A DNA stretch of 45,000 nt from Desulforhabdus amnigena (GCF_027925305.1 NZ_BSDR01000001.1:225001-270000); one strand, 5' to 3'; numbered from the stretch's first letter, positions 1-9,107 are shown. The notes: generated by a model not told the origin, from the sequence alone. Translations and numbers: made by a program.

Positions 1-695
1 CTATCGCTGTCCATTCGCAGGTCTTGCGCAAGGAACTGCCCATTCTCACCACCATCACGGCTCTGGCCGCCTGGCAGCTCTGGGATGGGGAAATCTCGCG
101 CATCGATGCCTTCGTTCTCCTAGGGGCATTCGGCGGATTGATGGCCTGGAGTATCTGGCAGGGCATGCAGAAGAAAGCCGATGCGCTGGGCAGAGAGATG
201 GAGCAGGAACTGGAGGTTCACATCATGCCGATCCGGCGGGCCATCTTCTGGCTGGTTATCGGTCTGATTGTACTGATTGTCAGTTCCCGGATCCTGGTGT
301 GGGGGGCGGTGGAGATTGCCCAAGGCTTTGGCGTCAGCGACCTGATCATTGGCCTGACCATTGTTGCAGTCGGTACGTCATTGCCTGAGCTTGCCTCGTC
401 AATCATCGCCACCCGTAAAGGCGAGCACGACATCGCCCTTGGCAACGTGCTCGGTTCCAATCTCTTCAATACCCTCGCCGTGGTCGGCATCGCCGGAATG
501 ATCCACCCCATTACGGTGGGGCCTGAGGTCTTTTCCCGGGACATCCTGGTCATGGCCACATTGACCGTTTCGCTGTTTGTCATCGGCTATGGGGTTCATG
601 GTCTCGGCCGCATCAACCGCTTTGAAGGCGGAGCATTGCTGCTCAGCTATGTGGGCTATACCGCCTACCTGGCAAGTACGGTTTTCGGCCGGTGA
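1..695 (+). CDS. Sodium/calcium exchanger family protein (CaCA), C-terminal part
   Basis: The reading frame is open from the left edge, so the N-terminal half lies outside the window. The TTG at 24 is internal and should not be taken as the start. The visible part has about five hydrophobic segments. It carries the alpha-2 repeat signature of K+-dependent or independent Na+/Ca2+ exchangers (GTSLPELASSIIATRKG followed by GNVLGSNLFN), the conserved acidic and Asn/Ser ion-binding helix pair of the family. It would sit in the inner membrane and exchange Ca2+ for Na+ or H+. The loop before it is charged (KKADALGREMEQELE), as in the cytoplasmic loop between the two halves of YrbG-type proteins. The next gene is convergent, so this is the last gene of its transcript here. 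The family call is secure; ion specificity is not. Confidence 0.9.
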   Translation, partial: IAVHSQVLRKELPILTTITALAAWQLWDGEISRIDAFVLLGAFGGLMAWSIWQGMQKKADALGREMEQELEVHIMPIRRAIFWLVIGLIVLIVSSRILVWGAVEIAQGFGVSDLIIGLTIVAVGTSLPELASSIIATRKGEHDIALGNVLGSNLFNTLAVVGIAGMIHPITVGPEVFSRDILVMATLTVSLFVIGYGVHGLGRINRFEGGALLLSYVGYTAYLASTVFGR

Positions 696-763
696 GCATA
701 GCCAACTCGATTTCTGCAGTGCCGACCCATGGAATGTTGGGGGGAATATGGCACCAAGCGTTA

Positions 764-904
764 ATATGAAAAAAGGCTCATGGTTCATAGCTCATGGCTC
801 ATGATAACATCGCTTTTCAAGAGCGTTTCCCGCTTTCCACATTGGCTTGCATCTCTTTGCCTTTTTCATTTTTCGTTGTGACCGTTCCGGTCATGGGAGT
901 TAAT
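764..904. repeat. 141-bp dispersed intergenic repeat, copy 1
   Basis: This segment is almost identical, with about four or five substitutions, to 37242-37382. It opens with a run rich in GGCTCATGG/TTCATAGCTCATGG and closes with the 15-bp palindrome TGACCGTTCCGGTCA at 879-893. It lies between the convergent exchanger and DHH genes. Short open frames through it (from 794) give the same peptide in both copies only because the DNA is the same. No transposase, target duplication or terminal repeat is visible. Confidence 0.85.
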
Positions 905-1805
905 AGTCAAACGGAAGCTCCGAGCATTGAAAACCCGCTGCACCCTTATGCCCTCCACCTTCAAAAAATTTGGCAATGGCGCCGCAGTCGACATTTTCCT
1001 TGGTGGCATAAAGCGATACTTTCCACTTCCTGCTGGGAAGAGGGAGGCGCGAGAATGCGATCATGAGGTCGTGCTTTTGGGGATCGTAGACGGAATTGAA
1101 AACCCTGGAATTGGTGAATCCCCGGTTGCAGCAAATGGCTCTGTACCGACCGGCTCTTCCTCCCTCCTCCGAATATCCCGTCAATTCCGTTTCAAAAGCG
1201 TAAGCCCTGCAGAATTTTGCGTCTTGCTGTTCTTCGTAACGCTGCAAGAGATGCCCCTCCCGAATCATTCGTTCCATGACTTCAGGAGCGGGATTCTCAA
1301 AAAGAAATTTCCAGCGTTCCATTGCCTCGTCATTTTCGGGATTCATGTCATCCAACCTCATGCGATATTGAAAGGGGAGGGTCCTGCTGTCGGAATGATC
1401 CCAAACGTCGTGCCGGCCAAGAAAATGGACTGTCAGTGGAATGGGCCTGGCTGGAAAGGAACTTTCCACGGAATGGAAAAGGTAGAGCCAAGTCAGTTCA
1501 CATGCGGCTTTCCCGATCTCTCTGATTCCCGCCCAATTTTCTATGAAATATTTTTTACTCTCCTCGATGGCCGTCTTGTGGTGGTCAATCCAAACCAGGT
1601 CACATTGTTCTTTAAGCTTCAGCATATCTTCGAAGGGCTCCAGGCAAAAATCAACCATGAAAACCTTTTCGCCCCGTTCGATTTGGGTCCATGGAAATTC
1701 CTGGCCATAGTTGATCCCAATCATCTCGCACTGAGGATATGCGTATTTGACAATAGCGCCCGAACAATGACCATCCAGGTCGGCCGAATGAAAAAAACAT
1801 TTCAT
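900..1805 (-). CDS. DHH-family phosphoesterase (NrnA-like)
   Basis: A 301-residue protein with the DHH motifs in order: HSADLDGHCSGA near residue 6 (metal-binding His and two Asp), MVDF near 50, the signature WIDHHKTAI near 73, and RHDVWDHSD near 130. The C-terminal DHHA1 substrate-binding region ends in GGGHKGAAGF at about 283-292. Family members cleave short phosphodiesters such as nanoRNA, pAp or cyclic dinucleotides in the cytoplasm using Mn2+; which substrate applies here cannot be read from sequence. The start is supported by a GGAGAGGA ribosome site just upstream. It is a stand-alone unit, 60 bp after the start of the downstream-facing sensor kinase. A second, much larger DHH protein lies at 21205-23889. 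Confidence 0.85.
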   Translation of the reverse strand: MKCFFHSADLDGHCSGAIVKYAYPQCEMIGINYGQEFPWTQIERGEKVFMVDFCLEPFEDMLKLKEQCDLVWIDHHKTAIEESKKYFIENWAGIREIGKAACELTWLYLFHSVESSFPARPIPLTVHFLGRHDVWDHSDSRTLPFQYRMRLDDMNPENDEAMERWKFLFENPAPEVMERMIREGHLLQRYEEQQDAKFCRAYAFETELTGYSEEGGRAGRYRAICCNRGFTNSRVFNSVYDPQKHDLMIAFSRLPLPSRKWKVSLYATKENVDCGAIAKFFEGGGHKGAAGFQCSELPFDY

Positions 1806-1865
1806 GTAATCCGTTCCTCTCCAACAGGGTTCTTCTTTGCAGATTGATCAAACCTGTGCCGCTAA

Positions 1866-3701
1866 TCACTCACAGGGCAAAATGATGGTGAAGGTTGTTC
1901 CCCTGCCCAGGGTGCTTTCGACACTGACCGTGCCATGATGATCTTCGACGATTTTGTTTATCACTGCCAGTCCCAATCCTGTACCGGTCTTTTTTGTGGT
2001 AAAAAAGGGGTTGAAAATCTCTGAAATTATTTTGGGTTCGATCCCCCTGCCCGTGTCGGCCACTTGCAGGCAGATATGACCGCCTTGACTGTGGGTGGAA
2101 ACCGTGATGGAACCATCTTTTTCTATGGCTTCTATGGAGTTTTTGATCAGATTGATGAGTACCTGCTTCATTTGATTGGGATCGAGCAGACTGGTGGGCA
2201 GGGTCCCGTCCAATCGGCTTTCCAATTGGACACGTTTTTCTTTGGCTGCTTCCTGCATCATCGTCTGAACCTCCCGAATGATTTTATTGAGGTCGACCTC
2301 TTCCTTGACAGGGCTTGCAGGCTGCGTAAAGTCGCGCAGGTCCCCGAGGAAATTTTCCAGGCGCTGTACTTCATCGGCGATGATTTTCAGTTTTTGTCGT
2401 GCGCTGCCGGGCACGTTGAGGTCACGATCCAGTTGCCGGGCAAATCCGCCGATGATCATGAGCGGATTCTTTATTTCGTGCCTCACGTAGGCGGCCGCTT
2501 CCCCCACGGCGGCAAATCTTTCGGAACGCAACAGTCGCTCATGGCTCTGACGCAGGGCTTCTGTTTTTAGTTCCACTTCCCGGCTGAGGATCTCGTTCCA
2601 GTTGTAAGCCGCACCGATAAGCAAGCCACTCACGCCCATGATTAAAAGGAAAATGAAGCCGGCCATGAATCCCACCTGGATCTGAAGGCTTCCAACCAGT
2701 CCATAAACCTCGTCGAAGGGAGCTGTCACTCCCACCCCCCAGAGATTGTGGGCGCTATCCTCAACTTGTATGACGCCATGGACCATGCCTTTGTTGAAGC
2801 GGACGGGAGTGTAGGCCAGCAACTTCTTTATTCTCCCCAACCTTTCCCGGTGCCAGCCGGATTCGTACCAATCGGTCCCTTCTTCACCCTTGAGGATATG
2901 ACTTGCTTGAATATCCTGGATTTTGTCAAATGAAAGATGAGAATTGCGCTCCTTTCGCACTCTAATGGCGTCTTTGCCCACAAAGGTCGGTTCGTAGTGG
3001 GCCAGAAACGTTCCGTCCTGATTGATGACCCAGGCGTAACCGGTCTGTCCCGACCTGACATTCTCGGTTGCCATTTGGCAGACAAAGGAGGGATCAAAAA
3101 TGATTTCCAGGGTGCCGGCAAAGCTCTTGTTTTGCGGTGCGAGGGAAGAGTTCGTGCGGTAAAGTGGTGTCAGGATAGCCATGGCCAGTCGGCTTTTCCC
3201 GGATGCATCAGATAGAGTGAATGTCTTGGTGAGGAAGATCAAACCCAAATGCTGCGGGTCTTTGGCCCAATCCACACAGGCTGTATCCAGATTTTGGATT
3301 TCCTGCGGCGCCTGCCCATCGGGGTGGCTCCAGGAATACTCCAGCCGCCCCTCGGGATCAAACATTTGTATGTCCAGGATACCGAAAGCCTGTTTATTCT
3401 TGAACTCGAGAGCGCCATAGGCGCGAAAGTGAGACATAGTCTCGCTTTCCACCTGGAATAATTCGGAATAGCTCATCAATTGATTTTCCAACAGGTCAAA
3501 ATATCCCTCAATGTTATCAGCGATCTTTCGTGCCAGCATGAGCTGTTGTTCGTTGAATTGCCGGCTGATGATCTGTTCGATTCTCCAAGATGCCCAGTAC
3601 CACAGAGAGAAGAGGGCCAGAGAAACGAGCATCGCCGCGGTAAGGACACTCACCATAATCTTTCGTGGTCGGAACTGACTTAGATGTAAGATTGGGTTCA
3701 T
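1866..3701 (-). CDS. Membrane sensor histidine kinase with Cache sensor domain
   Basis: A 611-residue kinase. A transmembrane segment (about 14-36) is followed by a roughly 300-residue periplasmic region that ends in a Cache/PDC-like part (GYAWVINQDGTFLAHY near 221). A second membrane segment lies at about 341-365, then a short coiled stretch with no clear HAMP domain. The HisKA box RHEIKNPLMIIGG has phospho-acceptor His408. The ATPase domain shows the N box (NLIKNSIEAI), G1 (DTGRGI) and G2 (GTGLGLAV). It senses a small extracytoplasmic ligand and phosphorylates an unknown regulator. No response regulator is adjacent, so it is an orphan kinase. The downstream DHH gene, 60 bp away, may be co-transcribed. 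Confidence 0.92.
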   Translation of the reverse strand: MNPILHLSQFRPRKIMVSVLTAAMLVSLALFSLWYWASWRIEQIISRQFNEQQLMLARKIADNIEGYFDLLENQLMSYSELFQVESETMSHFRAYGALEFKNKQAFGILDIQMFDPEGRLEYSWSHPDGQAPQEIQNLDTACVDWAKDPQHLGLIFLTKTFTLSDASGKSRLAMAILTPLYRTNSSLAPQNKSFAGTLEIIFDPSFVCQMATENVRSGQTGYAWVINQDGTFLAHYEPTFVGKDAIRVRKERNSHLSFDKIQDIQASHILKGEEGTDWYESGWHRERLGRIKKLLAYTPVRFNKGMVHGVIQVEDSAHNLWGVGVTAPFDEVYGLVGSLQIQVGFMAGFIFLLIMGVSGLLIGAAYNWNEILSREVELKTEALRQSHERLLRSERFAAVGEAAAYVRHEIKNPLMIIGGFARQLDRDLNVPGSARQKLKIIADEVQRLENFLGDLRDFTQPASPVKEEVDLNKIIREVQTMMQEAAKEKRVQLESRLDGTLPTSLLDPNQMKQVLINLIKNSIEAIEKDGSITVSTHSQGGHICLQVADTGRGIEPKIISEIFNPFFTTKKTGTGLGLAVINKIVEDHHGTVSVESTLGRGTTFTIILPCE

Positions 3702-4279
3702 TTTGATCCACTTATCTATGTCTTATAATTTTCTCTCAAGAGTTTTCGACAAGGCTCAACTTCCGTAAGGAGTTGTTTTCAGTTTGGATGGTGACCTAAA
3801 ATAACACACCTGGTGCTTATTGGGTGTGCAAAATTGACATTGGAGCCTGTCCGAAGTCATTCGTCCGGTTTTCTGATCAGCTTGGCCCGAGGTTGAAGGC
3901 TTGAGCGGAGTGGTCTGAAAGGAGCCGGACGGGCAAAGCTCGGTTTTTGAAAGCCGGCGGTGGATATCCACGGGGAAAAATATCCCATCTGCATGCCGAA
4001 GATGTTTTCGGGGTGGATATTCCGCTGAATAAAGGTTAGTCTATAGTTGAATAAACCATCATCATCCCTGCCATGGTAATTTCGGTTACAGCATTCTTTG
4101 GCGGAATGCATCCCATGTAAAGAGATATTCTGGTCAATCAGTGGTGCACACTGATCCAACACTTGTACTCTGATACCCTCTTTTTATCTTTGTTGCCGGT
4201 GGTTGTGCAATTTGGATGACTCATTGTTTTGACGGTTGCACTCAGCACCGGGAGTGATAAGGAAGGATAGAGAAGGAAT
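3702..4279. other. Divergent intergenic region between the sensor kinase and lysozyme genes
   Basis: This 578-bp stretch holds no convincing gene. Two operator-like inverted repeats are visible. CACACC is paired with GGTGTG over an interval of about 14 bases at 3808-3832, near the start of the minus-strand kinase. A perfect 7-bp-arm palindrome ATCAGTG-GTGCA-CACTGAT lies at 4137-4155, upstream of the lysozyme. A good ribosome site (AAGGAAGGATAGAGAAGG) precedes the lysozyme start. No confident promoter was read. Confidence 0.4.
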
Positions 4280-4756
4280 ATGGATTTGGAAAAATTGAAA
4301 AAAGATTTAAAACGCGAAGAAGGGCTCAAGCTGCATGCATTCATGTCCCCCTTGGGAAGCTGGACTTGCGGATACGGGCATAATCTGGAAGCTGCCGGGT
4401 GCAGCAAGGAAACCATCGAACGTTACAAGATCGAGGGAATCACGAAAGCTCAGGCCGAAAAATGGCTGGATGAAGACATCCGCAAAGCTGAACAGGCGGC
4501 GAGAAATCATGTATCCTTCTTTGATGAACTTTCGGAAAGAAGGCAGGAGGTCCTGGTGACTCTGGTGTTTATGTTTGGATGGCAGCTCCGCCAGTCCAAA
4601 AGAATCATCAATGCATTGGAGCGCAGGAACTACGAAGACGCAGCCAAACAGATTCTCAAGAGCAAGATGGCCGCCCGGGCAGGTGAGAGGGTCAGGCGGC
4701 TTGCAGAAATGATGCGCGAGGAAGAACAACCGGAAGAACTTGCGGGTGATGGATAA
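4280..4756 (+). CDS. T4-type (GH24) lysozyme-like protein
   Basis: At 158 residues it matches the length of phage T4 lysozyme (164). The order of conserved pieces is the same: KREEGLKLHAF with catalytic Glu14, then WTCGYGHN with Thr29 at the T4 Thr26 position, an acidic ITKAQAEKWLDEDI helix, LVTLVFMFG, and an R-x-x-R end. The T4 catalytic Asp20 position aligns with Ser23, so one residue of the Glu/Asp/Thr triad is replaced. There is no signal peptide or signal anchor. No holin, spanin or other phage gene is near, so it looks like a domesticated phage gene or a peptidoglycan-binding protein. It is followed by a strong hairpin terminator shared with degP. Fold call firm; enzymatic activity uncertain. 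Confidence 0.85.
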   Translation: MDLEKLKKDLKREEGLKLHAFMSPLGSWTCGYGHNLEAAGCSKETIERYKIEGITKAQAEKWLDEDIRKAEQAARNHVSFFDELSERRQEVLVTLVFMFGWQLRQSKRIINALERRNYEDAAKQILKSKMAARAGERVRRLAEMMREEEQPEELAGDG

Positions 4757-4839
4757 TGAATGGTCGTGCCGGATCCAAGGTGTTTTCCCATGACGGAAAA
4801 ACCCTGGCTGGACCGGGGTCAATTTCCAATGCCGGAAGG

Positions 4840-4885
4840 ATAACCCAAAGGGAAGTGGTTCTGCAATCACCTCCCTTTTGGTTAT
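4840..4885. terminator. Bidirectional hairpin terminator between the lysozyme gene and degP
   Basis: A long inverted repeat starts ATAACCCAAAGGGA and ends TCCCTTTTGGTTAT, with about 15 bp per arm and few mismatches. It lies between convergent genes. There is no long T run, but the arms are A/T-flanked on both sides, which suits termination from both directions. Confidence 0.7.
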
Positions 4886-5042
4886 ACTGCCTGACGCCGT
4901 CCAGTTGTAACCGTTCTCTTTCATTTGCTTATCCGCAGGTTATGCGCAAAGAGGGAAAACAGCCGATTTGTGATCTGCCCCGGACTCTCCGCTTTTTCCG
5001 TCTCCTTTATGATGAACGGTCGCTTTTGAGACGTCGGTTCAG

Positions 5043-6527
5043 CTAGTTCGTGAGTGCCACAAAGATGCTCGCGTTTCCTCTTTTTACCAGGAGGAGCAGG
5101 GATTTCTTGTCACTCGCCCTGGTAATTTTTTCCTTTGCTTCATCGGCCGATTTTACCGGCTCGCGGTTTACTTCAAGGATGATATCCCCCTGCTGAAGGG
5201 ATGCTCGCTCGGCGGGGCTTCCAGGCTCCACGCCCACTACCAGCACGCCATCGCCGTCCTTTAGACCGTACTGCCGGGCCACTTGCGGCGTTACATCTCG
5301 AAGCATCATGCCCCATTTGCCTCGATCGGTTTTTTCCGAGTCATTCACGTCTGTTTCGTCTGAAGGAAGTTTGGCGATCTTCAACTTGAACTCTTTTTCT
5401 TTGCCGTCACGCAGGACCACTACGGTCGCTTCATCACCAACCGGTGTTCCAGCGACCATTGCAGGAAGTTCATGGTTGTCTTTGACCTCTTTGCCGTTGA
5501 AGCTAACGATTACATCTCCACGCTTGATGCCGGCCTTTTCGGCGGGACCTCCGCCGGTAATGTCCGCCACCAGGGCGCCTTTATGGCCATTGAGGTTCAG
5601 TGCCTGGGCCAATTCGGGGGTTACAGACTGAATGTTCACTCCAATGAATCCTCTCGTCACTTCACCATTTTTCACCAACTGCGGAATGAGAGGTTTGGCG
5701 GTATTGATGGGGATGGCAAATCCGATCCCCTGCCCATTGGGGAGGATGGCTGTGTTTATTCCCACCACTTCACCGTTCATGTTGATGAGGGGGCCGCCCG
5801 AGTTGCCCGGATTGATGGAGGTATCGGTCTGGATAAAATCATCATAGGGGCCGGCCCCTATGATCCGGCCTTTGGCGCTCACTATTCCGGAGGTCACGGT
5901 GTGATTCAAACCAAAGGGGTTTCCAATGGCCATGACCGCATCACCCACCTTCAGTTGGTCGGAATTGCCCATTTGTGCGGATGGAAAATCCTTTCCACCC
6001 TCAATCTTTACGACGGCAAGATCGGTTTTTGGATCCCGCCCAAGGATTTGCGCTCTGAATTCGCGTTGGTCGGCCAGCGTTACTTTCAGATCCTTGGCGC
6101 CTTCAACTACATGGTTGTTGGTCAGAATGTATCCATCGGAGCTGATGATGACACCGGACCCGCTTCCCTCTACTTTTTGATCATGAGGGATAGTAGGTAT
6201 GCGGTCATTGTTGAATCGTTCAAAGAAATCCCCAAAAGGGGCGTTCTGAAACTCATTCATGGGGAACCGAGCCTTTTCGACCTTTACAACTTTGATATTG
6301 ACTACAGAAGGGGTCAGCTTTTCCGCCAAAGGAGCCAATGAGGGGATTGATGGTGTGCTTGAAAAGCTCTGCTCTTTGCTGACGGGATCTTGAGCCACCG
6401 CTAATCCCGTCCAGTTGAGCCCGGAGGCCAGGACAATGCCTCCCAGCAGGCAGGAAAAAGCCACAGCGCCCACGGTCTTGATACCAAAGATTTTGTTTTT
6501 CAAGAAATTCTCAAAGCTTTTGAACAT
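5043..6527 (-). CDS. degP: Do/DegP-family periplasmic serine protease
   Basis: A 494-residue HtrA protease and chaperone. An N-terminal hydrophobic segment (about 17-36) with AVA-QD near 43-47 looks like a cleavable signal or membrane anchor. The trypsin-like domain shows the full catalytic triad: His139 (LTNNHV), Asp169 (KTDLAVVKI) and Ser243 (NPGNSGGPL). Two PDZ domains follow, at about 285-375 and 400-490, each with the GxxxAGI/L or AERASL core used to bind exposed C-termini. It degrades or refolds damaged periplasmic and outer-membrane proteins. The two-component genes upstream on the same strand end 208 bp before it, which suggests envelope-stress control, but no RpoE-type promoter could be confirmed. 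Family name and length fit; DegP versus DegQ/MucD cannot be separated by reading alone. Confidence 0.93.
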   Translation of the reverse strand: MFKSFENFLKNKIFGIKTVGAVAFSCLLGGIVLASGLNWTGLAVAQDPVSKEQSFSSTPSIPSLAPLAEKLTPSVVNIKVVKVEKARFPMNEFQNAPFGDFFERFNNDRIPTIPHDQKVEGSGSGVIISSDGYILTNNHVVEGAKDLKVTLADQREFRAQILGRDPKTDLAVVKIEGGKDFPSAQMGNSDQLKVGDAVMAIGNPFGLNHTVTSGIVSAKGRIIGAGPYDDFIQTDTSINPGNSGGPLINMNGEVVGINTAILPNGQGIGFAIPINTAKPLIPQLVKNGEVTRGFIGVNIQSVTPELAQALNLNGHKGALVADITGGGPAEKAGIKRGDVIVSFNGKEVKDNHELPAMVAGTPVGDEATVVVLRDGKEKEFKLKIAKLPSDETDVNDSEKTDRGKWGMMLRDVTPQVARQYGLKDGDGVLVVGVEPGSPAERASLQQGDIILEVNREPVKSADEAKEKITRASDKKSLLLLVKRGNASIFVALTN

Positions 6528-6734
6528 ATTTTTCTCCTCCTGAATTCCATCAAAAATAGAGTGATCGATTGGTGCCCTGCTGAAACCATTTGCCTGGAAT
6601 TGAGTATAGGAGGAGAAGATTAGAGGCAGATTAAAGTTGGATTAGAAGTTTCTAATGTTGATGCGAAAAGGGTTGTGGCTGTTCCGGTCATTGGCGAGTG
6701 GTCGCAGGATTGAATGCGTGCAGAAAGGGGTGTT

Positions 6735-8135
6735 TCATGACAGGACTGGCAGGATGACCGTGAAGGTGCTTCCTCTGCCGGGACTGCTTTGAACTTCGAC
6801 CCTGCCCCCATGGGCGAGAGCGATGGACCGTGCTATGGAAAGCCCTAACCCCGAACCGGGAGAGGAAAGGGCTTCCTCTGAGCGATAAAACGGCTGAAAT
6901 ATCCGTTCCAGATTTTCTTTCGAGATGCCCATCCCCGAGTCGCTGACTTCCAGGTACACCCAGTTGTCAACCTGCTTCAGCGAAAGGGAGATCTGTCCTC
7001 CCCTCCCAGTATATTTGATGCTGTTGTCCAGAAGATTGAAAAGAAGCCTCCGCAGGCGTTCACGGTCTCCCTGGACGAAAACAGGGTCACTGGCGCTCAG
7101 ACTAAAATCTATAGAGTCGGAGTCGGCCAACGTTTTGAATCGCCAGAAGACTTCTTCTGCGAGCTTGGCCAGATCCACCGGCTGTCGGTCGATACGCAGC
7201 ATTCCCGCTTCGGATCGGGCCAGGATCAGCAACCCTTCAACGAGGTGTGCGATACGGTCTATCTCTTCAAGGGCGCTCTTGAGTGTTTCACGGTATTCTT
7301 CCGATGTTCTGGAAGATCGAAGGGCAACTTCCAGTTCTCCTTTGAGAATGGTCAGAGGGGTCTGGAGTTCGTGGGAGGCATCCGCACTGAATTGCCGAAT
7401 CTGGTTGAAGGCTTTATCGAGCCTTGTCAGCATCTGGTTCAGAGTTTTTGCGAGTCTGTCCAGTTCGTCGCCCGCTCCGGTTTCTTCCAGGCGGTCGGCA
7501 AGATGTTGGGCGCTGATGCGTTGAGCGGCTTCGGCCATTCGGTCCACGGGCTTCAGGGCGCGGCGCGCCAGAATCCAACCGCCCAGTCCCGCGAGCAACA
7601 GCCCCATGGGGAACAACGTGCCCAGGATGAGGAGAAAACGAAAGAGGGTTTCATAAACGTTTTGCAAGGACATCCCGATCCGGATCAGCCGGTGCAGACG
7701 TCCCCCTTCCATGACGGGCATGGTCAGGGTCCTCAGGGGATAGCTCGAGGTGCCTTCCATCGTTTCAAAAGTGGAACGGCCAACGTAGGCATTTTCCAAT
7801 GCTTTTCGGCTGAGAGGGATCGTTTGCGATTCCGGAACCTGTGAGTGCGGTTCGTGGCGGCTGCGCGGGTCGATCATCTGGTAGTAGGGGTCCCATGGAG
7901 CAAAACCTAGAAACCGCTTGAAAATTTCATTGATATCGGAGGGGAAAAAGGTGGTGGAGCCGCCATGAACCCGTTCGGCCAAAACCTTTGCGACATCGTT
8001 CAAAACATTGTCCACTTCATGGATCAGGCTGTAGGAGAGAAGCCCGTACACAGTCCCGCCCAACATGAGGATGGTCAGGGCCAAAACGGAAATATACCAG
8101 AGAGTCAGGCGGGCACGGATCGATCGGATACGCAA
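6735..8135 (-). CDS. Sensor histidine kinase, heavy-metal/OmpR-partner type
   Basis: A 466-residue kinase with transmembrane segments at about 11-33 and 166-190, a periplasmic loop of roughly 130 residues, and a HAMP linker (RRALKPVDRMAEAAQRIS). The HisKA box is FSADASHELQTPL with His255, followed by an HATPase domain with N box (NLLDNSIKY), DSGMGI, and GSGLGLSIA. The architecture is that of CusS/QseC-type kinases. The periplasmic loop shows no clear metal-binding His/Met cluster, so a metal ligand is not established. It starts 4 bp after the stop of the response regulator, so the two are translated together as one operon, with degP as the next gene downstream. Confidence 0.92.
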   Translation of the reverse strand: MRIRSIRARLTLWYISVLALTILMLGGTVYGLLSYSLIHEVDNVLNDVAKVLAERVHGGSTTFFPSDINEIFKRFLGFAPWDPYYQMIDPRSRHEPHSQVPESQTIPLSRKALENAYVGRSTFETMEGTSSYPLRTLTMPVMEGGRLHRLIRIGMSLQNVYETLFRFLLILGTLFPMGLLLAGLGGWILARRALKPVDRMAEAAQRISAQHLADRLEETGAGDELDRLAKTLNQMLTRLDKAFNQIRQFSADASHELQTPLTILKGELEVALRSSRTSEEYRETLKSALEEIDRIAHLVEGLLILARSEAGMLRIDRQPVDLAKLAEEVFWRFKTLADSDSIDFSLSASDPVFVQGDRERLRRLLFNLLDNSIKYTGRGGQISLSLKQVDNWVYLEVSDSGMGISKENLERIFQPFYRSEEALSSPGSGLGLSIARSIALAHGGRVEVQSSPGRGSTFTVILPVLS

Positions 8136-8139
8136 GGGG

Positions 8140-8811
8140 TCACTCCACTTTCATGGTGTAACCCACACCTCGCACCGTGTGAATCAGCTTCGTTTCCCGG
8201 TTGGAATCGATCTTTTTGCGAAGATAGTTCACGTAGACATCGATCACGTTGGTCATGGAGTCGAAATCATAGTCCCAGACATGTTCGGCAATCATGGTCC
8301 GTGTCAATACGCGGCCGGTATTCCGCATGAAGTAATCCAGCAATGCGAATTCTCTGCTGGTGAGATCGATTTTTTCGGACCCACGATAGACGGATCGCCG
8401 GCTGGGGTCGAGAATCAGGTCGGCAACCTGGAGAACGTTTTGCTTCGATTCGCTTTGTCGCCTGAGGAGGGCTCGAACCCGCGCAAGGAGTTCCTGAAAT
8501 GCGAAGGGCTTGGTCAGATAATCGTCGGCGCCCGCGTCAAGGCCAAGTACTTTGTCTTCAATGGTTGCCCTGACGGTGAGAAGCAAAACCGGAATGGAAA
8601 CCCTTTCTTTTCGAAGTTCCTGAAGCACTGAAAGACCATCCATTTCGGGAAGATGAATATCGAGAAGAATCAAGTCGTGAATGCGATCCAGCGCCATTCG
8701 AAGGCCCATCCTGCCGTCGGAGGCCACATCCACCGCATAGCCTTCCTCTTCCAACCCCTTCTTTATAAAGCCGGCAACCTTTCTCTCATCTTCCACGACT
8801 AGAAGCCGCAT
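8140..8811 (-). CDS. OmpR/PhoB-family response regulator
   Basis: At 223 residues this is the normal length for the class. The receiver domain has the acidic pair Glu7-Asp8, the phospho-acceptor Asp51 (ILLDIHLPEMDG), a switch Thr (LLLTVRA) and the conserved Lys in YLTKPF. The C-terminal winged helix (about 125-223) shows the recognition region VIDVYVNYLRKKID and the wing GVGYTM. It is a DNA-binding transcription regulator phosphorylated by the adjacent kinase. Gene order regulator-kinase and the 4-bp gap make the pair certain; the target genes are unknown, with the neighbouring degP an obvious candidate. Confidence 0.95.
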   Translation of the reverse strand: MRLLVVEDERKVAGFIKKGLEEEGYAVDVASDGRMGLRMALDRIHDLILLDIHLPEMDGLSVLQELRKERVSIPVLLLTVRATIEDKVLGLDAGADDYLTKPFAFQELLARVRALLRRQSESKQNVLQVADLILDPSRRSVYRGSEKIDLTSREFALLDYFMRNTGRVLTRTMIAEHVWDYDFDSMTNVIDVYVNYLRKKIDSNRETKLIHTVRGVGYTMKVE

Positions 8812-8846
8812 CGATTTGACCCTTTCCGATTCGCCCTATGGTATCC

Positions 8847-8988
8847 AGGGAGTGAGTCGCTCTTGAAATCCCCATTTATCACGGAGGTACAGAGGTCACG
8901 GAGGAATTCCATAGGAATCCCAAAATCTTCTCCGTACCCTCCGTGTTTCCGTGATGAATAACGGGATATTGGAATCCGCCAACTCCCT
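8847..8988. repeat. Palindromic GGGAG-ended dispersed repeat, copy A
   Basis: The element begins AGGGAGTGAGTCGCTCTTG and ends CCGCCAACTCCCT, so the tips are inverted repeats (AGGGAG/CTCCCT). The interior is an imperfect palindrome: CACGGAGGTACAGAGG on the left pairs with CCTCCGTGTTTCCGTG on the right. Copies lie at 23903-24033 and, in the other orientation, at 44322-44445. It sits between the response regulator start and the ribB stop. The size and terminal inverted repeats resemble a MITE or REP-type element. Confidence 0.8.
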
Positions 8989-9107
8989 AAAGGGTGAACG
9001 CCGTTCGTGCTTCGATGCCCCGGCACGAACGGCTGTGGTTTTCATTATTTGCTGCGACGGTTCCGGTCATGGGGGTATACAGTAGCCGGCCCCGTCAAGG
9101 AACGGTT

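Noticed and set aside
794-1066. Frame through the 141-bp repeat, with the same N-terminal peptide as one at 37272-37616
   Set aside because: The likeness comes from the repeat DNA itself; the frames diverge as soon as the repeat ends, and there is no ribosome site.
927-1847. 306-residue frame opposite the DHH gene
   Set aside because: The minus-strand protein has complete DHH motifs; the plus-strand peptide has none.
4756-5046. 96-residue frame overlapping the lysozyme stop
   Set aside because: It runs across the bidirectional terminator hairpin at 4840-4885, has no ribosome site and an unstructured composition.
5472-6341. 289-residue frame opposite degP
   Set aside because: It is a shadow of the protease gene, whose catalytic triad and PDZ domains are intact.
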